Shown: positions 8,031 to 16,377 of the stretch, piece by piece
Position numbering within the stretch: position 1 is the first letter of the stretch
How the letters are laid out: every line of letters starts with the position of its first letter
Source of the DNA: Staphylococcus simulans
Lineage (GTDB): Bacteria; Bacillota; Bacilli; Staphylococcales; Staphylococcaceae
Assembly (NCBI RefSeq): GCF_002994445.1
Contig: NZ_MRZJ01000012.1
Span: forward strand, 1-39,413
DNA: 39,413 nucleotides
Reading direction: 5' to 3'
Notes under the pieces: model-generated
What the model was told of the DNA's origin: nothing
The model's database searches: none
Seen by the model: only the letters and a program-made list of their open reading frames with translations
Translations under genes and position numbers: made by a program

Positions 8031-8869
8031 CTAATCGTACCTCTCATAATAATATTTGTTGCTTGATCGATATTTTTTAATGGAGAAATATTTGAAAATT
8101 CTCCCCCTTTTTTTACTAATACTTCTCCTTTATTATTATGAGAAGCTATGATATTTGGATGATTATAGTTAAAAGAAGTAATATCTTCAACTTTACAAAT
8201 ACCGTAATCTTTATACAATTCTTCTTTTAATATAACAAAAACGATTTCGCCGTTTTTCATAAAGACTAATTTATCTGCTAAATCTTCTATATCATCAGAA
8301 ATGTGAGACGTTATTAGGATACTATTACCTTCAGACTTAAATTCTGTGAGTAATTCTTTTACTTCTTCCCTACTTGAGGAATCCATACCAGCTGTTGCTT
8401 CATCTAATAACAGTAATCGACTTTCATGCGATAAAGCGACAGCGATAGAAACCTTCATACTCATTCCGCGTGAAAAAGTTGATAGTTTTTGATCAATAGG
8501 CAATTCAAAAAACGTTATTAAATTTTTAAATTTTTTTGAGTCCCAGTTAAAATAAATTTTTGAAAAAACCTTGTCTATTTGTTTTATATTTAATTTATCA
8601 GGAAGCCTTATATCGTCAAATACCACGCCTATGTTTTGTTTATAAGATACGTCATTATTCTTAATAGAATTGCCAAAAAAATATATCTCTCCATTATTTT
8701 TAAATTTGTTTCCGACTAGAGTGTTAATCAATGTCGACTTACCAGAGCCGTTTTTTCCTATTAAACCTACAATTTCATTAGTGCCAATAGTAAAGCTTAT
8801 ATCATTTAGTTTAAAAGTAGAATTTTTATAACCTTTACAAAGATTTTTTACATTTAAATAACTATCCAT
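8027..8869 (-). CDS. ABC transporter ATP-binding protein (YtrB/PmtA-like)
   Basis: 280 residues. Walker A GKNGSGKST (38-46), signature FSRGMSMKVSIAVAL in place of LSGGQ, Walker B LLLLDEATAGMD, H-loop ITSH. The NWDSKKF...FELPIDQKLSTFSRGM pattern and the extra C-terminal 60 residues fit the YtrB/PmtA branch of peptide and antibiotic exporters rather than classic LanF. The ATG follows AGGAGGATTCT and overlaps the end of the M50-like gene by 8 bases. With the 7410-8030 permease it probably moves or expels an antimicrobial peptide. Confidence 0.8.
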   Translation of the reverse strand: MDSYLNVKNLCKGYKNSTFKLNDISFTIGTNEIVGLIGKNGSGKSTLINTLVGNKFKNNGEIYFFGNSIKNNDVSYKQNIGVVFDDIRLPDKLNIKQIDKVFSKIYFNWDSKKFKNLITFFELPIDQKLSTFSRGMSMKVSIAVALSHESRLLLLDEATAGMDSSSREEVKELLTEFKSEGNSILITSHISDDIEDLADKLVFMKNGEIVFVILKEELYKDYGICKVEDITSFNYNHPNIIASHNNKGEVLVKKGGEFSNISPLKNIDQATNIIMRGTIR

Positions 8870-9878
8870 AGAATCCTCCTGGTTTTTGAGAGTGACTAAT
8901 TATTTCTTCAATAATCAGGTATTCGCCATAATTCATTAAATTGTCATTATAAACAGTATTATTAGGGTACCGTTTTAAAAAGTTTCTCGCTTCGCACTCG
9001 TTTTCATATGTTTTTTTTATGATCAATGAAACTCTTAGTTTAGTCAAATAACTTAACTTATTTAATAGGATTTTTTGACTATTTATTTCTTTTTGATAAG
9101 GATATTCTTTTAAGTAATGATTGGTTAACATATTAGCTTCTAACATATTGGTTAAGATATTGGATGATTGAATCTCTTCTTCAGAGAAATCTATTGTTAA
9201 TTTCCAACCATAAATATATAAGCAATAAAATTGAAACAAATATATTGTGAATTTCTCTTCAAAATGTAATTCATGATCAATAATCTTTTTAGATTCTTCA
9301 TATAAATATTTATTATTATTATAATTAATAGGAACGTTAAAAGAGTTTTTGATTTTTAACAATAACGTAAATTTACCGTCATTTTTCGCAAGTTTATGTA
9401 TAACATATCCATCTGTTCCCACGCCTTTTCTAAAATTGGGTATCAACGTAATAATACAATAAAATAAATTTAAGTAAGCTAAAACGTATCCGTACATAAA
9501 GTTTGAATTATAAAAAAATAAAAAAAATATAAAATTGAATAAAGGTCCACCAATATAATACCATAAATACATTTTTTTTTCATCATTTAAAAAATAGATA
9601 ATAGTAAGCCCACCGACATAAGCCCACTCTTTATTAGAGGAAATATATGCGTCTCTAGAAAACTGAAAAGGACCGACTATCATCTTTATTAATATGCCTT
9701 TTTTAATTCTAGCTAAAATATAATGTCCTAGTTCATGTATGAAAATTGTTAAAAAAATATATACAAATAGCATAAATATAAAATAGCTTTTTGTAATATA
9801 AGAAGACGTAAATGAAATTACATATATTAGCAAAAAAATTATTGCGGGGGAAAAAAGTAACTGGATTTTTTGCTTCAT
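8862..9878 (-). CDS. M50-type membrane metalloprotease-like protein, CylI-like immunity candidate
   Basis: 338 residues from ATG 9878, which has GGGAGG upstream; the upstream ATG at 9920 lies inside the protease gene. It has several N-terminal membrane helices, the zinc motif HELGH (H48, E49, H52) within a helix, and a second motif near residue 150 (LIPNFRKGVGTDGY) where site-2 proteases carry the third ligand Asp. The C-terminal 150 residues are soluble and helical. CylI, the immunity protein of enterococcal cytolysin, has this size, family and place after the protease cylA. Immunity is inferred from that parallel. Confidence 0.7.
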   Translation of the reverse strand: MKQKIQLLFSPAIIFLLIYVISFTSSYITKSYFIFMLFVYIFLTIFIHELGHYILARIKKGILIKMIVGPFQFSRDAYISSNKEWAYVGGLTIIYFLNDEKKMYLWYYIGGPLFNFIFFLFFYNSNFMYGYVLAYLNLFYCIITLIPNFRKGVGTDGYVIHKLAKNDGKFTLLLKIKNSFNVPINYNNNKYLYEESKKIIDHELHFEEKFTIYLFQFYCLYIYGWKLTIDFSEEEIQSSNILTNMLEANMLTNHYLKEYPYQKEINSQKILLNKLSYLTKLRVSLIIKKTYENECEARNFLKRYPNNTVYNDNLMNYGEYLIIEEIISHSQKPGGFYG

Positions 9879-9888
9879 TAATATAATC

Positions 9889-10755
9889 TTACCTCCCTGT
9901 AGCAATATTGATTGGCACATTTTTTTTAGACTGATGAACTATTCTATTAAAATCAAAAGAACCATGTATATCGATATCCTTTGCTACTGCAGCCGTGACA
10001 TGAGGTACTGCTAAACTTGTCCCCCCTGATAATACAACACCGTTAGGGAAGTATCTTCTACTTAAACTGCTAAGCATAGTTTCATTTGTAGAATAAGTTA
10101 AAATATATTTATCAATAGACTCATAGGTGTTGATACTTCCGCTAGGAGCATACATATTTACATTAACACCATAATTTGTGTATTCAGATATAGCAGAAGA
10201 TCTGTTAGTACTTCCGACTGATATGACTCCAGGATGATCGCTGGGAAGATGAATATAATTAGTTTTAGAAGTGTCCAATCCATCATTGCCTGCGGAGGAT
10301 ACTATAACTACATTTCTAGAAATAGCATAATTTATTACTTCTGTAAAAGCTTCGATGGCAATTTTATTATCTTTATGTTTATAAACTCCTAAACTTATAT
10401 TGATTACATCAACACCAGAATTAGTAGCATCTAGAATTGAGCGAAGGAGGTTGAGTGGATTTTTTTCATATGCAGTCCATACTACATACGGAAAAATATA
10501 GGCTCCTTCAATTAAGGAGTCTAATACTCCTACAACTTGTAATCCGTGATCACTTATATAATTGGCGGAGTCTGTGAATATTTTATCACTATAAATTTTA
10601 TTATAGAAGTTAACTTTTTTATTGACCCCGCCATCCAAAATAGCAATTTTTATTTTATTTGTACAAGTATATCGATGCGAAGAATTTAAAACTCTTTTAT
10701 AGTTCCAATTAAATGAATCGAATTTTTCATCTAATATATTAATAAGATTAGCCAA
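9889..10755 (-). CDS. lanP: LanP-type subtilisin-like serine protease
   Basis: 288 residues. Catalytic Asp41 (IAILDGG), His70 (SDHGLQVVG), oxyanion Asn157 (SSAGNDG) and Ser247 (SGGTSLAVPH) are all present. There is no signal peptide or long propeptide, so this is a cytoplasmic leader peptidase like PepP or ElxP rather than secreted CylA. ATG 10755 has AGGAGAC ahead, 17 bases after the lanM stop. It would trim the leader of a modified lantibiotic precursor; no precursor remains on the plasmid, so its substrate is gone unless supplied elsewhere. GTDG-type calcium-site details were not assessed. Confidence 0.85.
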   Translation of the reverse strand: MANLINILDEKFDSFNWNYKRVLNSSHRYTCTNKIKIAILDGGVNKKVNFYNKIYSDKIFTDSANYISDHGLQVVGVLDSLIEGAYIFPYVVWTAYEKNPLNLLRSILDATNSGVDVINISLGVYKHKDNKIAIEAFTEVINYAISRNVVIVSSAGNDGLDTSKTNYIHLPSDHPGVISVGSTNRSSAISEYTNYGVNVNMYAPSGSINTYESIDKYILTYSTNETMLSSLSRRYFPNGVVLSGGTSLAVPHVTAAVAKDIDIHGSFDFNRIVHQSKKNVPINIATGR

Positions 10756-10772
10756 TTTATAAGTCTCCTATA

Positions 10773-11810
10773 CTATAACTCGAAGAATAGAACGTTTGGT
10801 ATGCTTTCATCTAAGTACCTCATTAATTGATATGCTACTCCTGTTTGCCCAGTAAATAGTCCTAAAGATTCCCCTAAAACACCTTGCTGTACATTCAATC
10901 GTTTATTTTTGTAAAACGGAATAAGCATTTGTCTAATTAATTGTTCTGCATCTAATAATGAACTGTCTTTAAGTTTAAGTTGTATTAATAATTCTAATAA
11001 TGCTGAGTTACCATGACATAAAGTATTATCTTTTCTCAAAAACATAACTTCTTTTAAGGTTTTGTTACTTATAGTATATTTATGGGACATAACCCTAGAT
11101 AATATGATGCTTAATTTTCCTTTACACCAGCCATTTGTTTCATTTTTTTTATGACCGCCATATAGAAAAGCATCTTCTTGTTTGAATATATTTTTATGAT
11201 TATCATTCCCCATCTTCCCTAATAAGTAATCAATATAATAGATATTGCTCATTCCATGCGCAAAACCAATATTATCACTATTTTCAGGAAGAGTTATGCT
11301 TTCATATATTTTTTTTGTGATATTTTCATATGTTTTTTCGCCTTTGATATTATTCAACTCTAATAATATAGGTATTAATCCAATGCTGTGGGCAATCCAA
11401 TCATTTCCACTATACATATTTCCGCTTAAAGAGTCATTAATATAACTTTCGGCCAATATTAACGACTCTTTATTCCCAAGTAATTTATATTCTGCTAAAA
11501 GAGGATAGACTATACTTAATTTTCCAAAAAATGGATTTAGTTCCCTTTTACTTGGTAAATTGTTCAGTGTATTGATGATAGCAGTTCTATGAGGAGAAAA
11601 CGTTTTGTTCTTTTTGAAATAATCATGGGCAACCATAAATAAATAGATGCCAGGCAGCCCATCATATAAGTTATCATTTAGTGCAGCTAATTCCCATTCT
11701 CCTCTGTTACATATATCTTTATAATTAATTGTATTAGTATTTTCATCATATTTAAAAAGTCTCAATAGTTGGTTACTGACATGATCAACTACTTCTTCTA
11801 TTACATTTTT
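10773..11810 (-). pseudogene. lanM: LanM C-terminal cyclase domain, 5' end cut off by IS431
   Basis: The frame is open from the IS431 end at 11810 to TAG at 10773, about 346 codons, against roughly 900-1000 for a full LanM. Counting from the TTG at 11765, the LanC-like domain is complete: DNLYDGLPGIYLF, active-site HG (170-171, GFAHGM), zinc ligands C214 (GWCKG), C250 and H251 (TLCHG), and the typical LanM ending GLFTGQTGVAYQL...IPNVLFFEL. The dehydratase/kinase-like N-terminal domain is lost. A truncated cyclase alone could not dehydrate a precursor, so the pathway is dead as it stands. Confidence 0.85.
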
Positions 11811-12598
11811 GGTTCTGTTGCAAAGTTGAATTTATAGTATAATTTTAACAAAGGGAGGATTCTGTATGAACTATTTCAGATATAAACAATTTAACAAGGA
11901 CGTCATCACTGTAGCCGTTGGCTACCATCTAAGATATACATTGAGTTATCGTGATATATCTGAAATATTAAGGGAACGTGGTGTAAACGTTCATCATTCA
12001 ACGGTCTACCGTTGGGTTCAAGAATATGCTCCGATTTTGTATCAAATTTGGAAGAAAAAACATAAAAAAGCCTATTACAAATGGCGTATTGATGAGACAT
12101 ACATCAAAATAAAAGGGAAATGGAGCTATTTATATCGTGCTATTGATGCAGAGGGACATACATTAGATATTTGGTTGCGTAAGCAACGTGATAATCATGC
12201 AGCATATGCATTTATCAAACGTCTCATTAAACAATTTGGTAAACCTCAAAAGGTAATTACAGATCAGGCACCTTCAACGAAGGTAGCCATGGCTAAAGTT
12301 ATTAAAACGTTCAAACTGAATCCCGACTGTCATTGTACATCGAAATATCTGAATAATCTCATTGAGCAAGATCACCGTCATATTAAAGTAAGAAAGACAA
12401 GATATCAAAGTATGAATACGGCAAAGAATACTTTAAAAGGTATTGAATGTATTTACGCTCTATATAAAAAGAACCGCAGGTCTCTTCAGATCTACGGATT
12501 TTCGCCATGCCACGAAATTAGCATCATGCTAGCAAGTTAAACGAACACTGACATGACATATTAGTGGTTAGCTATATTTTTTACTTTGCAACAGAACC
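11811..12598 (+). mobile_element. IS431: IS431/IS257 copy 2, complete
   Basis: 788 bp with ends ggttctgttgcaaagtt and ctttgcaacagaacc. Flanks acattttt and ttttttta are not a duplication, so it marks a deletion or cointegrate junction; the missing 5' part of lanM and the precursor gene were lost here. The transposase is identical in protein sequence to copy 3 (17558-18346), which lies in the opposite orientation. Confidence 0.93.
11866..12540 (+). CDS. tnp: IS431 transposase (copy 2)
   Basis: 224 residues, intact. D76, D133 and E167 are present (WRIDETYIK, VITDQAPS, LIEQDHRH). Identical residue for residue to copy 3, pointing to recent duplication within this plasmid or to recent recombination between the two. 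Confidence 0.93.
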   Translation: MNYFRYKQFNKDVITVAVGYHLRYTLSYRDISEILRERGVNVHHSTVYRWVQEYAPILYQIWKKKHKKAYYKWRIDETYIKIKGKWSYLYRAIDAEGHTLDIWLRKQRDNHAAYAFIKRLIKQFGKPQKVITDQAPSTKVAMAKVIKTFKLNPDCHCTSKYLNNLIEQDHRHIKVRKTRYQSMNTAKNTLKGIECIYALYKKNRRSLQIYGFSPCHEISIMLAS

Positions 12599-12770
12599 TT
12601 TTTTTATCGATTATTAAATGTGATATTTTAGTAAGAGGATATGCGTAATATTTATTGGTTTTCATAGATGGTAAAAGAATACGTTTATATTGAAATAATA
12701 CTACTGCCATTCCCACTAAAAAGGGAAGCTTATTATAATGAGTAAAAAAATATATTAGCTGATATTGCAA
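12599..12770 (-). pseudogene. 5' fragment of a membrane-protein gene cut by IS431
   Basis: Reading from TTG 12770 (AGGTGA upstream) gives QYQLIYFFTHYNKLPFLVGM and then AVVLFQYKRILLPSMKTNKY before the frame enters the IS431 end at 12598. It is probably the start of a short membrane protein whose 3' part is gone. Family not recognised. Confidence 0.35.
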
Positions 12771-12843
12771 CTGATATAATCACCTTTCTTCATCGATCAT
12801 TTATTTCTCACAAAAGGTAGCCTTTGTAAGTCGATTATTTAAC

Positions 12844-12891
12844 AATACAAAACACTTAACAAGGCATATGTCTTGTTAAGTGTTTTGTATT
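12844..12891 (-). terminator. Terminator of PSM-like locus 1
   Basis: 20-bp perfect stem, arms 12844-12863 (aatacaaaacacttaacaag) and 12872-12891, with A/T-rich flanks giving U-rich ends on both strands. It is 20 bases downstream of the peptide gene stop. Confidence 0.75.
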
Positions 12892-12911
12892 ATACAACTC
12901 AATCACATATA

Positions 12912-13043
12912 TTAACCAAATAAACCAGAAATAGCATCAATACCTTGTGCTAAAGCTTTAGCAATACTAGTTCCCATTGTTACCCAATCTTGATTCAAAC
13001 CTGATTCAACTGCTTTACTAATAGCATCTACAATTCCTGACAT
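12912..13043 (-). CDS. PSM-beta-like / SLUSH-like peptide 1 (43 aa)
   Basis: ATG 13043 has TGGAGGT 8 bases upstream. The 43-residue peptide starts [20 protein letters not shown], continues [14 protein letters not shown] and ends IDAISGLFG. Length, lack of a leader, the central QDW...MGTSIA segment and amphipathic helices match the beta-class phenol-soluble modulins and S. lugdunensis SLUSH peptides (Pfam Staph_haemo family, from memory). Expected role: secreted surfactant, haemolytic or antibacterial peptide. It has its own promoter with paired upstream boxes and a strong terminator. Confidence 0.85.
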   Translation of the reverse strand: MSGIVDAISKAVESGLNQDWVTMGTSIAKALAQGIDAISGLFG

Positions 13044-13152
13044 ATTAAATACCTCCAAAAAAATATTAAAGTTAAGAAAGGACTAAGATAGAGTTATGAA
13101 AAAAATTGTGATATTTCCTATGATTATCGTAAGTCCTTTTCTGTATAATTAA

Positions 13153-13219
13153 ATTATACAACACAGCCACTGCTGATAGAGTATTTTTTCTTAATTGTTG
13201 GCTTTCAAATCGTAATTGA
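13153..13219 (-). promoter_or_regulatory. Promoter of PSM-like locus 1 with AgrA-like boxes
   Basis: On the minus strand TATAAT is at 13158-13153. Upstream are acaattaag (13198-13190) and tcaattacg (13219-13211), a direct repeat with exactly 21-bp period. acaattaag differs by one base from the ACAGTTAAG-type AgrA box; the second matches the consensus at 7 of 9. The gap from box to -10 is 31 bp. The leader to the ATG is about 100 bases and contains inverted aaggact/agtcctt arms. Confidence 0.5.
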
Positions 13220-13437
13220 TTGAAATATTAACTTTAAATATGAGATTTGAACAGTATGGAATACCAAAGTGTAATTAGATGTATTTTTTATAGTTAATAC
13301 ATAAGAAACTATAGACAAAAACATTCTTTATAAATGACATATAAATTTACCACTAATCATTAGAGCTTCGATTTTGAAGCTAAAAATTATGTACTTAATT
13401 TCTGGTTTTGAATTATATTTAACTTAATTTACTGACG

Positions 13438-13720
13438 TGATGCTAATTTCGCGCCATTTCGAAAATCCACACTAAAGTGTACTGTCCACCTACAATTTAA
13501 TGCTAAAGCATCATCATATTAAAACGGGAAAGTGAGATATCAAGGTATCAATATGGCAAAAGTACAATAAAACGTATTTAATAGATTTACTGACTATATA
13601 AAAAGTCTCAATTCGGATAAATATTGCGTATATTTACCCTGCTATGAAATTATAATTACATCTAGCAAGTTAAGCAAAACAGAATTTCAAGCGTATTATT
13701 TAAATACTATTTTTCTATTT
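13438..13720. mobile_element. Decayed IS431-like remnants
   Basis: About 13438-13480 (gatgctaatttcgcgccatt, then cgaaaatcca) resembles the transposase 3' end read in minus orientation, while 13510-13690 (catcatattaaaacgggaaa, gagatatcaaggtatcaata, ctagcaagttaa) resembles it in plus orientation. Many substitutions; no open frame. Old IS6-family debris. The rest of 13220-13780 shows no gene. Confidence 0.5.
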
Positions 13721-13789
13721 TACAAAAGAACCACTTTTCATGAAAACATTATTATATATAGAGCTATCTGTGTTATAATTCTTATAATA

Positions 13790-13930
13790 GATAAGAAAAG
13801 AGCAACTACGGTAATAGTTGCTCTTAGGTAATACATCAAATAACTGTAACTGATTTTATTGACTGACGTTTCCGTCTTTGTCTATATAGTTTATATCCGT
13901 ATTATATAATGAATAAACATATAGTGCAAG
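13790..13930 (-). ncRNA. Probable antisense RNAI of the broken RepA_N replicon
   Basis: A perfect 11-bp stem aagagcaacta (13798-13808)/tagttgctctt (13815-13825), followed on the minus strand by tttcttat, is the likely 3' end of a minus-strand counter-transcript. RepA_N plasmids of the pSK1/pSK41 type encode such an RNA opposite the rep leader. The 5' end is not determined. Confidence 0.45.
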
Positions 13931-14011
13931 TATTGAAATTGTAAAAAAATAGTCGATATGATATAGATGTATTGCCTCTTACTAATTTAAATAAGAAAGA
14001 GGTTTTTTGTT

Positions 14012-14917
14012 ATGGAAAGTTTTGAAAAATATAATTTGTCACAAGTTAAAACAGAAAGATTTTATCAATTACCTAAGTATCTATTTGAAGATCCTTATTT
14101 TAAAAAATGTCTGCAGAAGCAAAAATTATGTATGCTCTACTAAAAGATCGTTTTGAGTTATCTATTCAAAACGAATGGGTCGACGATAAAAATAATATTT
14201 ACTTTATTTTTAGTAATAAAAACTTATGTGAGTATTTAGGGTATGGAGAACAAAAAATAATAAAATTAAAAAAATAATTAATTAAATTTAATTTACTTCT
14301 ACAAGAACGTGTGGGACTTAATAAGCCAAATAGATTATACTTGTTGAAACCAAAATATCCTCCTAAAACCAGTAATGACAAGGAACTTCCATTTTCACAG
14401 TTCCGGAACTATGAAAATGGAAGTTCAAAAGCAATTAAAATCACAGTCTAATGATACTGAAATTAATGATACTGAGAAAGAAAGAAACTACTACAACAAA
14501 TCAACTCAAAATAGTAGTAAAACAATCCTAAAATATATTTGTACTGAACTGAACATAAAAACAACCAAAGCATTTGAAATTAAACTCCATAATTTTATTG
14601 AACAATTTGATTTAGAAATAATTGAATATGCTGTTGAGTACGCAGGTCTTAAAGGAACCAACCCCAAACAATATTTAATTAAAATATTAGAAACATGGTT
14701 GAACAATGATGTAAAAACATTGCAACAAGCTAAAAATTTTAGATGTATTAATAAAAAACAAACTAAATCTAAAGAAATCACACCAGACTGGTTAAAAAAT
14801 AGAATACATGAAAAACGTAATGGAACTAAAAAACATGAAAATGATGGGGAAATTGACCCAGACTTAAAAAAAGATAAAGAAACATTTTTGCAACATCTCA
14901 AAGATAATTGGGGATAA
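14012..14917 (+). pseudogene. repA: RepA_N family replication initiator, inactivated
   Basis: Starts MESFEKYNLSQVKTERFYQL from ATG 14012 (AGAGG upstream). One A is missing in the run at 14102-14107; restoring it gives MSAEAKIMYALLKDRFELSI, WVDDKNNIYFIF and EYLGYGEQKIIKLKK, the conserved RepA_N domain. There is then an in-frame TAA at 14275-14277 where a Glu codon is expected, followed by LIKFNLLLQERVGLNKPNRL. Another shift near 14384-14440 leads into the C-terminal domain (TAFEIKLHNFIEQF in outline, TPDWLKNRIHEK) ending at 14917. Three lesions make this replicon non-functional unless some are sequencing errors. Confidence 0.8.
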
Positions 14918-14934
14918 ATCTAAAAAGGTAGTCT

Positions 14935-15168
14935 ATGAAATTGAAAAAAGAAGAAAGCACTCCCAAACATCTTTATGACTTTTTTATAAATAAAAAAGTT
15001 AAAGTTTATTTGAATAATCCAAACACTATTGAACTTATTGGTAAATTAAATACTGAAAGGCAATTTGAATTATTATTAGAATGCAAAGTAAAAGATAAAG
15101 AAGGTGTCATAACTAATAAAATGCGTTTGATACTTAAGCAAAGCATTTTGTATATGAAAGAAATTTAA
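14935..15168 (+). CDS. Sm-like (Hfq-fold) small protein (77 aa)
   Basis: ATG 14935, 17 bases after repA. The core KKVKVYLNNPNTIELIGKLN, then RQFELLLECKV and MRLILKQSILYMKEI, follows the strand pattern of Sm/Hfq proteins (xVxVxLxNG...GxI...vLLe... hxxI). It is a paralogue of the 38092-38406 protein. Its position directly behind repA suggests it belonged to that replicon. RNA binding is an inference from the fold; no experimental role is known to me. Confidence 0.6.
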   Translation: MKLKKEESTPKHLYDFFINKKVKVYLNNPNTIELIGKLNTERQFELLLECKVKDKEGVITNKMRLILKQSILYMKEI

Positions 15169-15187
15169 ACAGACAATGTATACGAGC

Positions 15188-15228
15188 TTCTCTTATGCTC
15201 ATGTAAAATATCCTACGCAAATATCCTA
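15188..15228 (-). repeat. Repeated motif, copy 2 (possible oriT-type site)
   Basis: Read on the minus strand, ggatatttgcgtaggat then attttacatgagcataag, nearly identical to 3668-3712. It lies just after the Sm-like gene of the broken RepA_N replicon. Confidence 0.5.
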
Positions 15229-15530
15229 AGTTTTTGACGGTGTATATTTTATGTATAAATCAAGTAGGGATATTTTTCTGTTATAAGCCCATATTTACGT
15301 TTTAAATGCTTATATTGGGATTTGAGAAAAAACTATAAGAAACACAGAGTTTGCTCCAAATACCTCCTTAAAATGCAAAATAAGGCTATTAATTATAAAA
15401 TGCTCAAGCAAAAAAACTCTTAATAAGTTGAAAAGACTTATTAAGAGCAATAATCAATTTTATTACAGAACTAATTGATTAGTTCTATTGGAGGAGCTGC
15501 AACTCCTCCTTCATTACATTTATATTATAA
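15228..15530. repeat. Non-coding stretch with diverged RCR-plasmid repeat, copy A
   Basis: 15228-15400 is a diverged relative of the blocks at 16100-16350 and 27165-27410 (segments around ttacgttttaaatgcttatat and ccttaaaatgcaaaataagg). A hairpin aactcttaataagttgaaaa...cttattaagag lies at about 15416-15450 and ggaggagctgcaactcctcc at 15490-15509. No gene. Confidence 0.4.
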
Positions 15531-15540
15531 CAAGAGTATG

Positions 15541-15690
15541 CATTTATGCCGAGAAAATCTATTTGTCGATGAGAGCCCTTAATTAGACTAAAAGCGCCAG
15601 CGGTCGGATAGCGTCGGCTATCAAATCGACCGATGGACAGCTTTAGGATTATTAAGGAGCGCAGAATCGTCGACAAATAGAGGAATTGGA
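15541..15690. other. ssoA-like single-strand origin, copy A
   Basis: Imperfect long inverted repeat starting catttatgccgagaaaatct, with tagcgt (CS-6 motif) at 15609-15614 in the central loop region. This is the layout of ssoA (palA) of staphylococcal rolling-circle plasmids. It is the most diverged of the three copies. Confidence 0.6.
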
Positions 15691-15739
15691 ATAATGCAAT
15701 AATCTTTAGTAATTTTTAAAGAGGAGGTTTAGATTTATT

Positions 15740-15898
15740 ATGGTAAACTTTTTCAGAAAATATTCGAACACTTTTTCTTATATGATTATTTTTAGTGTAT
15801 TTCTGTTTTTAATTATGGGTCCTTTAGGTGCAGCAGCAGGGATAGCAATTGGAATTGCTGTTGGGCAACATGAAGATATGAAAAAAGAAAATAAATAA
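15740..15898 (+). CDS. Small membrane protein (52 aa)
   Basis: ATG 15740, with AGAGGAGG upstream, to TAA 15896-15898. The product begins MVNFFRKYSNTF and has two hydrophobic stretches (YMIIFSVFLFLIMG, GAAAGIAIGIAVG) and a charged tail EDMKKENK. It follows ssoA copy A, in the same way that other small membrane proteins follow the other RCR blocks. Function unknown; a bacteriocin, toxin or immunity role would be guesswork. Confidence 0.55.
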   Translation: MVNFFRKYSNTFSYMIIFSVFLFLIMGPLGAAAGIAIGIAVGQHEDMKKENK

Positions 15899-16029
15899 AG
15901 ACTTGATCAAATTAGACCAAGCCTTTTGATAGCGTTATATTAATAACAAAATAAAAAAAGAAGTCGATTTTTTATGAATAAACAAGATGGTAAAACTTAT
16001 GTAAATCAAGGCAAATCACAAGAAGCAAC

Positions 16030-16090
16030 AAATTACACTAGAACCGGCTACTCTAATAGCCGGTTAGACGCACATTTTGTGTGCACTTCT
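16030..16090 (+). terminator. Hairpin pair
   Basis: Stem accggctac/gtagccggt-type (aaccggctactctaatagccggtt, about 16041-16064), then gcacattttgtgtgc (16071-16085). It may end a lost upstream unit. A short open stretch from 15974 runs through it and is not convincing as a gene. Confidence 0.35.
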
Positions 16091-16099
16091 CTAAAAAAC

Positions 16100-16360
16100 G
16101 TCATCACTTTTTAAAGGATTTTATGCAAAATTTTAGTTTGCATGTAGATGGGCAGTGTCTAAAAATCGTCACTGGTTTTGCTAAAAATTTGTAATGTGAA
16201 ATCAAAATATATTTATTTGGCTCTTATTTGCGTTTTAAGGGCTTATATAAGTTTTTAGGTACAAAACTATATAAATAACCCCTAATTCTTCAAAATGCCC
16301 CTTTAAAATTAAAAATAAAGGCACTCAAAATTTTTGTAAGAGTTATGATAAAGTTTGTTA
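16100..16360 (+). repeat. RCR-plasmid block, copy B (inverted partner at 27165-27410)
   Basis: About 250 bp highly similar, in inverted orientation, to 27165-27410. Shared marks include gcagtgtctaaaaatcgtca, ttttgctaaaaatttgt, ttttaagggcttatata and caaaatttttgtaagagtta. It is non-coding and ends at the ribosome site of the 16378 gene. Confidence 0.7.
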
Positions 16361-16377
16361 AAAAAGGAGGTATTAAT

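Noticed and set aside
11906..12100. Frames opposite IS431 transposases (also 18056-18250)
   Set aside because: Identical shadow frames in both copies caused by the transposase sequence; no ribosome sites.
13096..13152. 18-codon plus-strand peptide frame opposite the PSM-like leader
   Set aside because: The ribosome site is too distant and the frame lies antisense to the locus 1 leader; more likely chance.
14506..14901. 131-codon minus-strand frame inside repA
   Set aside because: Shadow of the RepA_N C-terminal coding sequence; low-complexity Ser/Leu/Phe composition.
15485..15676. 63-codon minus-strand frame
   Set aside because: Lies within the ssoA-like inverted repeat; composition follows the palindrome and there is no ribosome site.
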